64,000 bases of DNA from Kribbella sp. VKM Ac-2568 (GTDB lineage: Bacteria; Actinomycetota; Actinomycetes; Propionibacteriales; Kribbellaceae). Location of the stretch: the NCBI RefSeq assembly GCF_004345365.1, contig NZ_SLVF01000007.1, positions 372,001-436,000 of the forward strand, in the 5' to 3' direction. The position numbers and the translations under genes were made by a program. The notes beneath the pieces were generated by a model. The model worked only from the letters and a program-made list of their open reading frames with translations, did not search any database and had not been told where the DNA came from. Shown piece by piece: positions 47,372 to 55,609 of the stretch. How positions within the stretch are numbered: the first letter of the stretch is position 1; each line of letters starts with the position of its first letter.

Positions 47372-48648
47372 CAGCTCACACCCCGCGGCAACTCGGTGAG
47401 CAACCCGGCAGGCGAGTAACCCGCTTGCTGGAACCGCTCCGGATGCGGCAACTGCCCTTCGGCGCGACGCAGGTGTCCGTCGATGGTGCCGAACAGCGTC
47501 TCGGTCTCGATCGCCTGATCCTCGATCCGGCCGCTCACGGCCACGATCTCCCGGACCCGCCGATGCCCGTCGGCCGCGAGTCCGAGGTGCACCACCAGGT
47601 CGACACAGCCCGCCACGGTCGGCAGCACGAACCGTGAGCCGATGTTCTCCCCGGCCAGCAACGGCAGGGTGCACATCTTCGTCAGCGCCTCGCGCGCCGA
47701 GTTGGCGTGGATCGTGCACATGCCGGGAAGTCCGCTGTTCAGGGCCAGCAGGAGGTCGAGGCATTCCTCACCGCGCACCTCGCCGACGATCACCCGGGAC
47801 GGCCGCATCCGCAGGGACTCCTTGACCAGGTCGCGCAGCCGCACCTCGCCGGTGCCTTCGAGGCCGGCCTGCCGGGTCTGCATCGAGACCCAGTCCGGGA
47901 TCGGCAGCTTGATCTCGAAGACCTCTTCACAGCTGATCACCCGCTCGCTGCCCGGGATCGAACCCGCCAGCGCGTTGAGCATCGTGGTCTTGCCTGCCTG
48001 GGTGCCGCCGGAGACGAGGATATTGAGGCCGCAGGCAACAGCCGCATCAAGCACCGCGGCCGCGTGCGGGGTCAGCGAGCCGAGCGAGACGAGGTCGGCC
48101 AGCCGGGTCGCGCGGACGGTGAACTTACGGATGTTGATCGCCGCGTACCGCTGGGTGATGCCGCCGAGCACGATGTGCACGCGGCTCCCGTCCGGCAGCC
48201 GCGCGTCGGTGAACGGCTGGGACACGTCGATCCGCCGCCCGGTCGTCTTCAGCATCCGCTCGACCAGATCGCTGACCTCCTCCTCGGTCAGCACCGTGGT
48301 GGTCAGTTCGTGCCGGCCCTCGCGGGCGATGAACACCCGGCTCGGCTCGTTGATCCAGATCTCCTCGACCGCCGGGTCGTCGAGATAGCGCTGCAGCGGG
48401 CCGAACCCGGCCACCCGGTCGTGCACCTCGCGGCTGACCGCCTCGACATCACCGATCGGCGGCACGATCCCGGTCAGGCTGCGCTCGTCGTACTCCTTCA
48501 CGACCATCGCGACGATGGCATTCACCGCGCCGGGGTCGCGCAGCGGGTCGATGCCCTCGCGCCGGACCACGTCGCGGACCTGCGCGTCGATGAGTTCGAC
48601 CGCACCACTCCAGCCGGACCGGCGCGCGGCAAGTCTGTCGGCTGTCAT
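47371..48648 (-). CDS. tadA: CpaF/TadA pilus assembly ATPase
   Basis: A 425-residue secretion ATPase powering pilus extension. Walker A is GGTQAGKTT (214-222); the Asp box and Walker B region read SRVIVGEVRGEECLDLLLAL; the His box is GMCTIHANSAREAL. The N-terminal helical domain (VVKEYDERSLTGIVPPIGDV) is also typical. It heads the operon tadA-tadB-tadC-flp-tadE-tadE-tadG. TadZ/CpaE, the secretin gating proteins and the prepilin peptidase are not visible in this window. Divergent from the SigE-family sigma factor across about 285 bases. Confidence 0.93.
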   Translation of the reverse strand: MTADRLAARRSGWSGAVELIDAQVRDVVRREGIDPLRDPGAVNAIVAMVVKEYDERSLTGIVPPIGDVEAVSREVHDRVAGFGPLQRYLDDPAVEEIWINEPSRVFIAREGRHELTTTVLTEEEVSDLVERMLKTTGRRIDVSQPFTDARLPDGSRVHIVLGGITQRYAAINIRKFTVRATRLADLVSLGSLTPHAAAVLDAAVACGLNILVSGGTQAGKTTMLNALAGSIPGSERVISCEEVFEIKLPIPDWVSMQTRQAGLEGTGEVRLRDLVKESLRMRPSRVIVGEVRGEECLDLLLALNSGLPGMCTIHANSAREALTKMCTLPLLAGENIGSRFVLPTVAGCVDLVVHLGLAADGHRRVREIVAVSGRIEDQAIETETLFGTIDGHLRRAEGQLPHPERFQQAGYSPAGLLTELPRGVS

Positions 48649-48933
48649 CGTCTCCCCAGTTGACGTCTCGACCGGTGACCCTACTGGTCACTGTGCGCGA
48701 CCATCCTCGCAACCCAGGGTGTATCGGCGCCAACCCGATCCCTGCTGCCTGTGGATAACCCTGATTCGGCACAAGCTCACAGAACGTATCCACTCGCTCA
48801 CGCTTAGGTCCAGCCGACTGCACCTTGTTGCAATCCGCCGCACTCCCGCCGTCCCCTGATCGTCCCGACCGGGGTGTAACACGCAGGTCCAGCCGGGGCG
48901 TCGTAGAGAGTGAGACCACGACGGAAGGCAGTG

Positions 48934-49434
48934 ATGAGACCGACGACGGATGATTTCGAGGAGTTCGCCAGGGCGCGGACGCCTCATCTGTACCGGACGG
49001 CCTGGCTGCTGGCGGGCGACCGGCACCACGCCGAGGACCTGGTCCAGGAGACGCTCGCCAAGATGTTCCGCGCCTGGCGGGGCCTGCAGCGGATCGACAA
49101 CCCACCGGCGTACGCGCAGACCGTGCTGGTGCGGACGTTCATCTCGCAGCGCCGCCGGCGCAGCTGGACCGAGCAACCCACGTCGGCGCTGCCGGACCGG
49201 GCCGAACGCCCCGGCGACGTCGAACTGCGGTTGTCGCTGCAGCAGGCGCTGGCCGAGCTCGCCCCTCTCGATCGTGCGGTGCTGGTGCTGCGGTTCTTCG
49301 AAGATCGCAGCGTCGAACAGGTCGCGCTCGATCTCGGCAAGAACGCCGGTGCGATCAGAACCAGGACCTCCCGGGCGCTGGACCGGCTCCGGGCCGTCCT
49401 CGGTGACGACGCCGTCCACCTGATCGCACTCTGA
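48934..49434 (+). CDS. SigE-family (SigE/ECF-like) RNA polymerase sigma factor
   Basis: A 166-residue ECF-type sigma factor of the actinobacterial SigE family. Region 2 is HLYRTAWLLAGDRHHAEDLV then QETLAKMFRAW; region 4 is LDRAVLVLRFFEDRSVEQVA, LDLGKNAGAIRTRTSRALDR. GGAAGG precedes ATG 48934 at good spacing. The downstream gene (49459) encodes a membrane protein that may be its regulator; no classical zinc anti-sigma domain is visible. The gene is divergent from the Tad operon, which may be coincidence or control. Confidence 0.92.
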   Translation: MRPTTDDFEEFARARTPHLYRTAWLLAGDRHHAEDLVQETLAKMFRAWRGLQRIDNPPAYAQTVLVRTFISQRRRRSWTEQPTSALPDRAERPGDVELRLSLQQALAELAPLDRAVLVLRFFEDRSVEQVALDLGKNAGAIRTRTSRALDRLRAVLGDDAVHLIAL

Positions 49435-49458
49435 CCTGACGTCCCAGGAGACAGTCCG

Positions 49459-50715
49459 ATGAACAACTTGAACGACACCCTGCCCGACCTGATGCGCCGG
49501 GCCACCGAGAACCTCGAACCCGAGTCCACCGACCTGGTCGAACGCGGCATGCGCCGGGGCACCATCCTGCGCCGCCGCCGGACCGCCCTGCTCAGCTTCA
49601 CCGGCGCGGGCGCAGTACTGGCGACCGCCGGCATCGTCATCGGCGGCACCCAACTGTTCGGCGGTACGGGCGAGGCACCCGCCGCCGGCACGGCCGGTCA
49701 GTCGGTTACGGAGGAAGCGACAGGTCCGGTCACCCAGAAGGAGACGCTGGCGACGCTGATGAAGCTCCTGCCGGCCAATCTGAAGGTCACCAAGCCCCAG
49801 TCCTGGGGAGGCAACGGCTTCCATGGCGCATCTGTCGTCGTTGACGACGGTCATGGGCCGTCCAAGATCTCGCTCGGTGTGACCGCGCCCGGTGCGGACG
49901 GCACCTGCGCCATGGATCCCGGAACCTGCAAGACGCGCCCGGACGGATCACTCATCAGCGTGGAGGCCTACGGACCCACTTACGGGGAAGGGAATCCGGG
50001 CGGGGTGCTCCGGAACTCGGTCACCATCGTCCGGCCCAGCAGCGGGTCGATCAGCCTGATCAGCTTCAACGCCGCGGAGGAGAAGGGCGTCGACAAGTCC
50101 CGCGCGAAGCCGGCGCTCTCCGTGGAACAGCTGATCACGATCGCGGACAGCCAGACCTGGCGGTTCCCGCTACAGCAGAAGGTGCCGACAACCGGTCCGA
50201 CCAAGCCCGAGCCGAAGTCGCCCGGCGCAGGGAAGCCGGTCGTGCCGGTGCAGCAGACCCTGCACAACTTGAAGAAACTGCTGCCGCGCGACCTGACCCT
50301 CACCAGGCCGGAGACGTGGGGCGGCGGTACCGCGGGCCACAACGGTGCGGCCTACGTGATCAATGACGGCAAGGGGTTGTCGCGGATCGACGTGTTCGTC
50401 TCGTACGAGCAGCCCGTCACCAAGTGCGGACCGGAAGGTATCGCGCACTGCCAGGTCCGGTCGGACGGTGCCGTGGTCGGTTGGGTGAAGGACGATCCCT
50501 CGTACTCCGACGCGCGCCAGAAGGTCAACGGGGTCCTCGCCAACCGCGTCGAGATCCACTACCCGGACGGCCGCATGATCGGCATGACGAGCTACAACGG
50601 CCCGCAGGAGAAGGACGCCAGGCACACCCGGGTCAAGCCCGCGTTCACCCCGGACCAGCTGATGGCGATGGCCAACGACAAGGCCTGGAAGTTCCCCGGT
50701 ACCGGGACGAGGTAA
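49459..50715 (+). CDS. Membrane-anchored protein with an internal duplication, partner of the sigma factor
   Basis: A 418-residue protein. A short cytoplasmic N-terminus (MNNLNDTLPDLMRRATENLE) is followed by one membrane span (ALLSFTGAGAVLATAGIVIG) and two similar extracytoplasmic repeats, about residues 90-235 and 262-415, each with the order LLP-x-LKVTKPQSWGGNG / LLPRDLTLTRPETWGGGT, a GPSKI or GLSRI segment and an end in SVEQLITIADSQTWRFP / TPDQLMAMANDKAWKFP. Each repeat has one C-x(4-5)-C pair. No known fold recognised. It starts 24 bases after the sigma gene, the usual place of an anti-sigma partner, which suggests it transmits an extracellular signal. Confidence 0.7.
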   Translation: MNNLNDTLPDLMRRATENLEPESTDLVERGMRRGTILRRRRTALLSFTGAGAVLATAGIVIGGTQLFGGTGEAPAAGTAGQSVTEEATGPVTQKETLATLMKLLPANLKVTKPQSWGGNGFHGASVVVDDGHGPSKISLGVTAPGADGTCAMDPGTCKTRPDGSLISVEAYGPTYGEGNPGGVLRNSVTIVRPSSGSISLISFNAAEEKGVDKSRAKPALSVEQLITIADSQTWRFPLQQKVPTTGPTKPEPKSPGAGKPVVPVQQTLHNLKKLLPRDLTLTRPETWGGGTAGHNGAAYVINDGKGLSRIDVFVSYEQPVTKCGPEGIAHCQVRSDGAVVGWVKDDPSYSDARQKVNGVLANRVEIHYPDGRMIGMTSYNGPQEKDARHTRVKPAFTPDQLMAMANDKAWKFPGTGTR

Positions 50716-50754
50716 GGCTCGCCCTCGTCCGTCGCTGGTCCTCTGAGGGGTGGA

Positions 50755-51498
50755 TCAGCGATGGACGAGGGTGTGTTCGAAGGCGTAGCGGGAAGCGCGG
50801 AACAGGTGCGACCCGTACTCCACCGCACGCCCGTGATCGTCGTAGGTGATCCGCGTGGTCGCCAGCAGCGGACAGCCCGGCTCTTCCATCAGGAGCCGGG
50901 CTTGCTCTGGTGTGGCGGGCTGGGCCGAGATCGTCTGGTGCGCCACCTTCAGGCGGACTCCCTCGGCTCTGAGCAGCTCGTAGAGCCCTCGCTCGGCCAG
51001 AGTGTTCGGATCCGTGTCGAGCACCTCCGGCGGCAGCCAGTTGCGCATCAGCGCCAGCGGTTCGCCGTCAGCCCTGCGGAGCCGCTCCAGGCGCAGTACG
51101 CGGTCTCCTTGCTCGCACTGCAAGGCGGTAGCCACCTCTGCGCTCGCCGGCACGATGCCGAAGCGCAGCACGTCTGTCTGCGGTTTGCGGTGCGCCGCCG
51201 ACAGGTCGTCGTACAGGCTGGTGAGCTCCAGTGAGCGCCGTACCTGGCCTGAGTTGCCCACCACCTGCGTGCCGACGCCGCGCTTGCGTACGAGCAGTCC
51301 TTGATCGACCAGCCGGGCTATCGCCTGCCGGACCGTCGGGCGGCTCAGACCGTAGGCCTCTGCGAGGTCCACCTCGTTGCTGAGCCGAGAACCGACCGGG
51401 AGGTCACCGCCCTGGATCGCCGCTTCGAGCTGCTGCGCGAGTTGTACGTGAAGCGGAGTGCGACTGGTGCGATCAACGCTGACCTGGACGGTGCTCAT
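50755..51498 (-). CDS. GntR-family (HutC/UTRA) regulator
   Basis: A 247-residue regulator. The GntR winged helix is TPLHVQLAQQLEAAIQGGDL, PVGSRLSNEVDLAEAYGLSR, PTVRQAIARLVDQGLLVRKR; the UTRA effector domain follows (LRLERLRRADGEPLALMRNW, LAERGLYELLRAEG). UTRA proteins sense sugars, sugar phosphates or amines. It is the last gene after the isomerase and dehydrogenase genes, all minus strand, so it may control their pathway. ATG 51498 is preferred over the ATG two codons earlier. Confidence 0.92.
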   Translation of the reverse strand: MSTVQVSVDRTSRTPLHVQLAQQLEAAIQGGDLPVGSRLSNEVDLAEAYGLSRPTVRQAIARLVDQGLLVRKRGVGTQVVGNSGQVRRSLELTSLYDDLSAAHRKPQTDVLRFGIVPASAEVATALQCEQGDRVLRLERLRRADGEPLALMRNWLPPEVLDTDPNTLAERGLYELLRAEGVRLKVAHQTISAQPATPEQARLLMEEPGCPLLATTRITYDDHGRAVEYGSHLFRASRYAFEHTLVHR

Positions 51499-51551
51499 GG
51501 GCACATCTTGGGGTGTCAGGGGCTTACCGTCGAGTCAGAGCGCGGATTTGA

Positions 51552-52325
51552 TCAGATCTCTTCGTTTGTGAATGCGTCCCGGAACCGGCGCAGTGCGAGC
51601 TCACTATCGCTTTGTGCAAAGGCTTCGAGACCGACAGTGCCGGAATAGCCGATTCTGCGGAGCGCGGCGGCGATCGCCGGATAATTGATCTCCCCCGTGC
51701 CCGGCTCGCACCGCCCGGGCACGTCGGCGACCTGGAGCTCACCGATATAAGGGAGCGTCTTTTCGAGCAGGGAGATGAGATTCCCCTCGCCGATCTGGGC
51801 GTGGTACAGGTCCAGCATCATCCGCAGATTCGGATGATCGACGGCTTTCACCAACGCGTAGGTGTCCGCGGCTTTGGCGAAAGGCACGCCCGGATGATCG
51901 ACCTCGGTGTTGAGATTCTCGAGCACGAACATCAGGTCGTGCCGAGCGGCGAGTTCGGCCAGTCGCGTCAGCGTCTTGGCTGCTGTCAGCCACATCTCCC
52001 CGCTCATCCCGTACTGCGGTACGCGGGGCAGGCCACCTTCGCCCAGTTCGGTGCCGTGCAGGTTGAGCCGCGGGCAGTTCAGGGCCTTCGCGACCTCGAT
52101 CGATTGCTCGGCGGTCTTCAGCAGTTCGTCCTGGTCGAACGTGAGAGAACCGCGGACGTATCCCGTCATCGAGGAAAATGTAGCGCCGGTGCTGACCAGT
52201 GCGGCGATGTCCTTGGTCGCGTGGTCCCAGATCTCCACGTCGAAACCCCGCTCGTGAATGCGCTCCACGCGTTCGACGAAGGGTTTGTCGGTGAACATCA
52301 TTTCCGCACAGACGGCGAGCCTCAT
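51552..52325 (-). CDS. TIM-barrel sugar phosphate isomerase/epimerase (hydroxypyruvate isomerase-like)
   Basis: A 257-residue xylose-isomerase-like TIM barrel. Characteristic: LAVCAEMMFTDKPFVERVER, LNLHGTELGEGG, FVLENLNTEVDHPGVPFAKA, MMLDLYHAQIGEGNL, then GEINYPAIAAALRRIGYSGT and VGLEAFAQS, with metal ligands Glu, Asp/His and Glu at the barrel rim. It belongs with hydroxypyruvate isomerase and inosose-type enzymes. The start ATG 52325 overlaps the stop of the dehydrogenase gene (ATGA); I reject the long frame to 52871. Function in a polyol or uronate pathway is likely; substrate not known. Confidence 0.85.
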   Translation of the reverse strand: MRLAVCAEMMFTDKPFVERVERIHERGFDVEIWDHATKDIAALVSTGATFSSMTGYVRGSLTFDQDELLKTAEQSIEVAKALNCPRLNLHGTELGEGGLPRVPQYGMSGEMWLTAAKTLTRLAELAARHDLMFVLENLNTEVDHPGVPFAKAADTYALVKAVDHPNLRMMLDLYHAQIGEGNLISLLEKTLPYIGELQVADVPGRCEPGTGEINYPAIAAALRRIGYSGTVGLEAFAQSDSELALRRFRDAFTNEEI

Positions 52326-53359
52326 ACGGCGGCGCCGAGTTTCACCGGTCGGCCTTCTTCGTGGGACTTCATCGCGGCGAGCGCGACTTCGAGCGCTCGG
52401 CGGGCGTCCTCGCCAGTGACAGGCGGGACCCCCTTGCTGCGAACGGCCTCCGCGAAGTCCTCCAGTTCCTGGGTGTAGGCGTCGACGAACATCTCCTCGT
52501 CGCTTCGCAACGTGTGCTGCCGGATGCCGTGCTCGCCGTAGTGCAGCATCGGGCTGTTCGCGTGCCGCCCGGCGGTGACCATGCCCTTCGAGCCGAACAC
52601 CTCGCCGCGGACGTCGTACCCGTAGAGCGCGGAGAAGTTGGCCTCGGCGGTGGCGATCGCGCCGTTGTCGAAGGTGATCATCACGGCGGCGGTGTCGAGC
52701 AGACCGCCGTCCTTGTACTCCGGGACGACCAGCGCGTCCGCCTTCGTGTAGACCTCGATCGGCTCGGCTCCCGGGTTCAGCCAGAGCAGCATGTCGAAGT
52801 CGTGGATCAGGGTCTCGCGGAAGATCGTCCAGGGCTTCACGTTCGCGGCGTTGCTGAGCCCGGCCGGCCACCCCGGATCACGGGTGAGCGAGCGCATCAG
52901 CTGCGGAGTACCGATCTCGCCGTCGACGACGGCTTTGCGCGCCGCCGCGAAGTCCGCGGCGAACCTTCGGTTGAATCCGACCTGGAACGGCACCCCCGCC
53001 TGCCGGGTCGCCTCGATCGCGCGGTCCATCTCCTCGAGCGTCAGAGAGGCGGGCTTCTCGCACCAGACCGCCTTGCCCGCCTCGGCCGCCCGCACGATCA
53101 GCTCGCTGTGCACCGCTGCGATGGAGGTGATCAGCACCGCGTCGATGTCGGGATCCTTCAGCACGTCGTCGATGTCACCCGTTGCCCTGGCACCGTACTT
53201 CGCGGCGAGCCGCTGGGCCGCCTCCTCCACCGGGTCCACGACCGCTGCCAACTCGGCGCCGGCGACTCGGCGCGCGACGTTGCCCGCGTGCATCGTGCCG
53301 ATCCGCCCGGCACCGATCAATGCCGTACGAATCACCTGCAATCCGTGGTCTGTCCGCAT
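52322..53359 (-). CDS. Gfo/Idh/MocA-family dehydrogenase (inositol 2-dehydrogenase-like)
   Basis: A 345-residue NAD(P)-dependent sugar/polyol dehydrogenase. N-terminal Rossmann motif ALIGAGRIGTMHAGN, the catalytic lysine in WCEKPASLTLEE, FQVGFNRRFAADF and the active-site region ETLIHDFDMLLWLNPGAEPI, as in IolG. It is the first gene of the dehydrogenase-isomerase-GntR group and divergent from the LacI gene at 53461. The LacI operator at 53382-53397 lies between the two starts. Confidence 0.92.
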   Translation of the reverse strand: MRTDHGLQVIRTALIGAGRIGTMHAGNVARRVAGAELAAVVDPVEEAAQRLAAKYGARATGDIDDVLKDPDIDAVLITSIAAVHSELIVRAAEAGKAVWCEKPASLTLEEMDRAIEATRQAGVPFQVGFNRRFAADFAAARKAVVDGEIGTPQLMRSLTRDPGWPAGLSNAANVKPWTIFRETLIHDFDMLLWLNPGAEPIEVYTKADALVVPEYKDGGLLDTAAVMITFDNGAIATAEANFSALYGYDVRGEVFGSKGMVTAGRHANSPMLHYGEHGIRQHTLRSDEEMFVDAYTQELEDFAEAVRSKGVPPVTGEDARRALEVALAAMKSHEEGRPVKLGAAV

Positions 53360-53381
53360 GGCCGCCCGCCTCCCGTGAATT

Positions 53382-53397
53382 ACTAGAGCGCTCTAGT
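53382..53397. promoter_or_regulatory. LacI-type operator, perfect 16-bp palindrome
   Basis: ACTAGAGC-GCTCTAGT is fully self-complementary with the central CG of LacI-family sites. It lies 22 bases before the dehydrogenase start and about 65 before the LacI start, so the LacI protein at 53461 should control both. Confidence 0.75.
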
Positions 53398-53460
53398 CAC
53401 CGGCTAGCGAACACTGCTTTGATAGGGCTCGTCAAGTATCGATCCGAAGGAGTTCTCGGG

Positions 53461-54447
53461 ATGAGCCGTCCGACGATGGAGGACGTTGCCGCCCGTGCCG
53501 GTGTCTCCCGAGCCCTCGTCTCCATCGTCTACCGAGACGCCCCCGGCGCCAGCGAGGCCACCCGGGCCCGGGTGCTGGAGGCCGGCGCCGCGCTCGGTTA
53601 TCACCCGGACCACCGCGCCAGGTTGCTCGGCCGGACGCGCACCCGCCTGCTCGGTGTCACCTTCGACGTACAGGCTCCTTTCCAAGGCGATCTGGTCGAG
53701 GCTCTGTACGCCGCGGCCGAGTCCTCCGGCTACGACCTCGCTCTCAGTGCGGTCGCCCGGACCCGGAGTGAGGCTCGGGCGGTCCAGTCGCTGCTGGACT
53801 ACCGTTGCGAAGCTCTGATCCTGTTGGGCCCGCAACTCTCCGCGTCCGCGCTGGCAGACCTGGCGACGCATCAACCCGTGGTCGTCGTAGCCCGCAAGGT
53901 CAAGGCCGCCGGCGTCGACGTAGTACGGACCGACGACGTCGACGGCTCCCGCCAGGCCGTCCGGCACCTGATCGACCTCGGGCATCGCAACATCCTCCAC
54001 GTGGATGGCGGCAAGGCGCCGGGAGCCACGGAACGGCGTACCGGCTATCGCAACGCCATGCGGCGAGCCGGCCTGACCCCGGTAGTCCTCCCTGGCGGCT
54101 CCACCGAGGACGCCGGCGTCAACGCCGCGCAGACCTTCCTCAAGGACCCCGGCGAGATCACCGCCGCCACCATCTTCAACGACCGAGCGGCCGTGGGTTT
54201 CCTCAACACCGTCCGGGATTCCGGCCTCCGCGTCCCCGACGACCTCTCCGTCATCGGCTACGACAACACCACCCTCGCCACCCTCACCCACATCGACCTC
54301 ACCACCATCGCCCAACCGACGCCGGCCCTCGCCAAACTGGCCGTGGAACGGGCAACGGTGAGACTCACCACCAAGACCCCACCCACCGAAGAAGTAGTAG
54401 CCCCCCACTTGATCCCCCGCAGCACCACGGCCCCGAGCTCAACCTGA
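53461..54447 (+). CDS. LacI-family transcriptional regulator 1
   Basis: A 328-residue repressor. The DNA-binding helix is TMEDVAARAGVSRALVSIVY and the hinge helix DHRARLLGRTRTRLLGVTF; the periplasmic-binding-like core is complete (CEALILLGPQLSASALADLA, HLIDLGHRNILHVDGGKAPG, PDDLSVIGYDNTTLATLTHI). It is divergent from the dehydrogenase operon and probably senses the same sugar or polyol. ATG 53461 has GGAG upstream. The 3' end uses a C-rich codon style that mirrors the G-rich end of the convergent LacI 2 gene. Confidence 0.92.
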   Translation: MSRPTMEDVAARAGVSRALVSIVYRDAPGASEATRARVLEAGAALGYHPDHRARLLGRTRTRLLGVTFDVQAPFQGDLVEALYAAAESSGYDLALSAVARTRSEARAVQSLLDYRCEALILLGPQLSASALADLATHQPVVVVARKVKAAGVDVVRTDDVDGSRQAVRHLIDLGHRNILHVDGGKAPGATERRTGYRNAMRRAGLTPVVLPGGSTEDAGVNAAQTFLKDPGEITAATIFNDRAAVGFLNTVRDSGLRVPDDLSVIGYDNTTLATLTHIDLTTIAQPTPALAKLAVERATVRLTTKTPPTEEVVAPHLIPRSTTAPSST

Positions 54448-54476
54448 GCTCGAGAACACGCCAACCGAAGGCCGTG

Positions 54477-55514
54477 TCAGTTGGAGACGGGGGTTCGGTT
54501 GGGGAGGTTGTGGGGCGTGATGGGGTGGATGTTGGACGGGAGCGAGTGGGGGGCGTTGGGGAGGAGGTGGTGGGACTGGAGGAGCGCTTGGCAGGCTCGG
54601 CGGAGGTCGGTGGGGAGGTCGTGGTGGAGGACGAGGGTCAGGGCGCCGGTGCGGAGTAGGGCGTGGTTGTCGGGGTCCAGGTCGTGGGCGACAAAGCAGC
54701 GGTAGGGGCGGTTGAGGGAAGTGAACGCCTCGACGATGGCTCGGTTGCCGCCGCCGATCGAGTAGACGGCGTTGAGGGTGAGGTCTGCGGAGAGGGCGGC
54801 CAGGGCCAGGCCGTGCATGGTGGTGTCCAGGCCGTCCGTGTTGTTGAGCTCCACCAGCGAGCGTTCGGGTGCGAGGCGGCGGAGCGTCGTACGGAAGCCC
54901 ATTTCTCGTTCTTCTTCGCCGCGAAAGGTGTCGCGGCTGAGGGTGGCCAGGATGTTGCCGGGGGCATCGCCCAGCCATTGGGAGATGAAGTACGCCGCGG
55001 TGGCGCCCGCTGCGCGGTTGTCGATGCCGACGTAGGCGGCTCGACGGCTGGTGGGCAGGTCGGTCGCCAGGGTGACGACGGGGATGCCGGCGGCAACGAG
55101 CAGGTCCACGGCTTCGACGACCTCGGGCTCGTCGGGGGCTTTGAGGATGACGCCCTGGGAGCCGCGGCGGCGTACGCGGTCCAGCGTCTCGACCATCGCA
55201 GGAGCTGACGCGGTCTCGTCGAGGGCGAAGCGGGCGCGGATCACAGCGGGGCGGAGGCCGGGCAGCTCGCCTTCCAGAGCGGAACGGACGGCGCCGGAGA
55301 AGCGGGCGGGAGCCTGCATGACGAGGTCGATGACGAAGGTGCGACCGCCGAGGCGGACCTGGGACTGCTGCCGGTCGAGGTCGCGGATCGCCTGCTCGAC
55401 CTGCCGTTGCGCGCGGACGCTTACGCCGGCCCGGCCGTTCAGCACCCGGTCGACCGTCGTCTCGCTCAGCCCGGCCTGTACTGCGATGTCCCGCACCCGG
55501 TAGGCACGTCCCAC
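54477..55514 (-). CDS. LacI-family transcriptional regulator 2
   Basis: A 345-residue repressor. The DNA-binding helix is RVRDIAVQAGLSETTVDRVL, with NGRAGVSVRAQRQVEQAI next; the effector core is complete (RRRGSQGVILKAPDEPEVVE, AAYVGIDNRAAGATAAYFIS, RPYRCFVAHDLDPDNHALLR). The last 35 residues are unusual, rich in His, Pro, Asn and Ser (LLPNAPHSLPSNIHPITPHN), an end I cannot place in the fold. GTG 55514 has GGGAGG seven bases upstream. Divergent from the PhyH gene at 55610, probably its regulator. Confidence 0.88.
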   Translation of the reverse strand: MGRAYRVRDIAVQAGLSETTVDRVLNGRAGVSVRAQRQVEQAIRDLDRQQSQVRLGGRTFVIDLVMQAPARFSGAVRSALEGELPGLRPAVIRARFALDETASAPAMVETLDRVRRRGSQGVILKAPDEPEVVEAVDLLVAAGIPVVTLATDLPTSRRAAYVGIDNRAAGATAAYFISQWLGDAPGNILATLSRDTFRGEEEREMGFRTTLRRLAPERSLVELNNTDGLDTTMHGLALAALSADLTLNAVYSIGGGNRAIVEAFTSLNRPYRCFVAHDLDPDNHALLRTGALTLVLHHDLPTDLRRACQALLQSHHLLPNAPHSLPSNIHPITPHNLPNRTPVSN

Positions 55515-55609
55515 GCGGCAACCTCCCAAAGACGGGTTTTTGACGGATTCCAGGTGTACCAATCCCATCAGCGAAGCACCAGGCTGAGTTCCAACGAGAG
55601 GAGCCACCG

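Noticed and set aside
51552..52871. One long 439-codon gene covering the isomerase and part of the dehydrogenase
   Set aside because: The first 180 codons are an antisense-like Arg/Gly frame over the dehydrogenase gene; homology to the TIM-barrel family begins at the ATG 52325.
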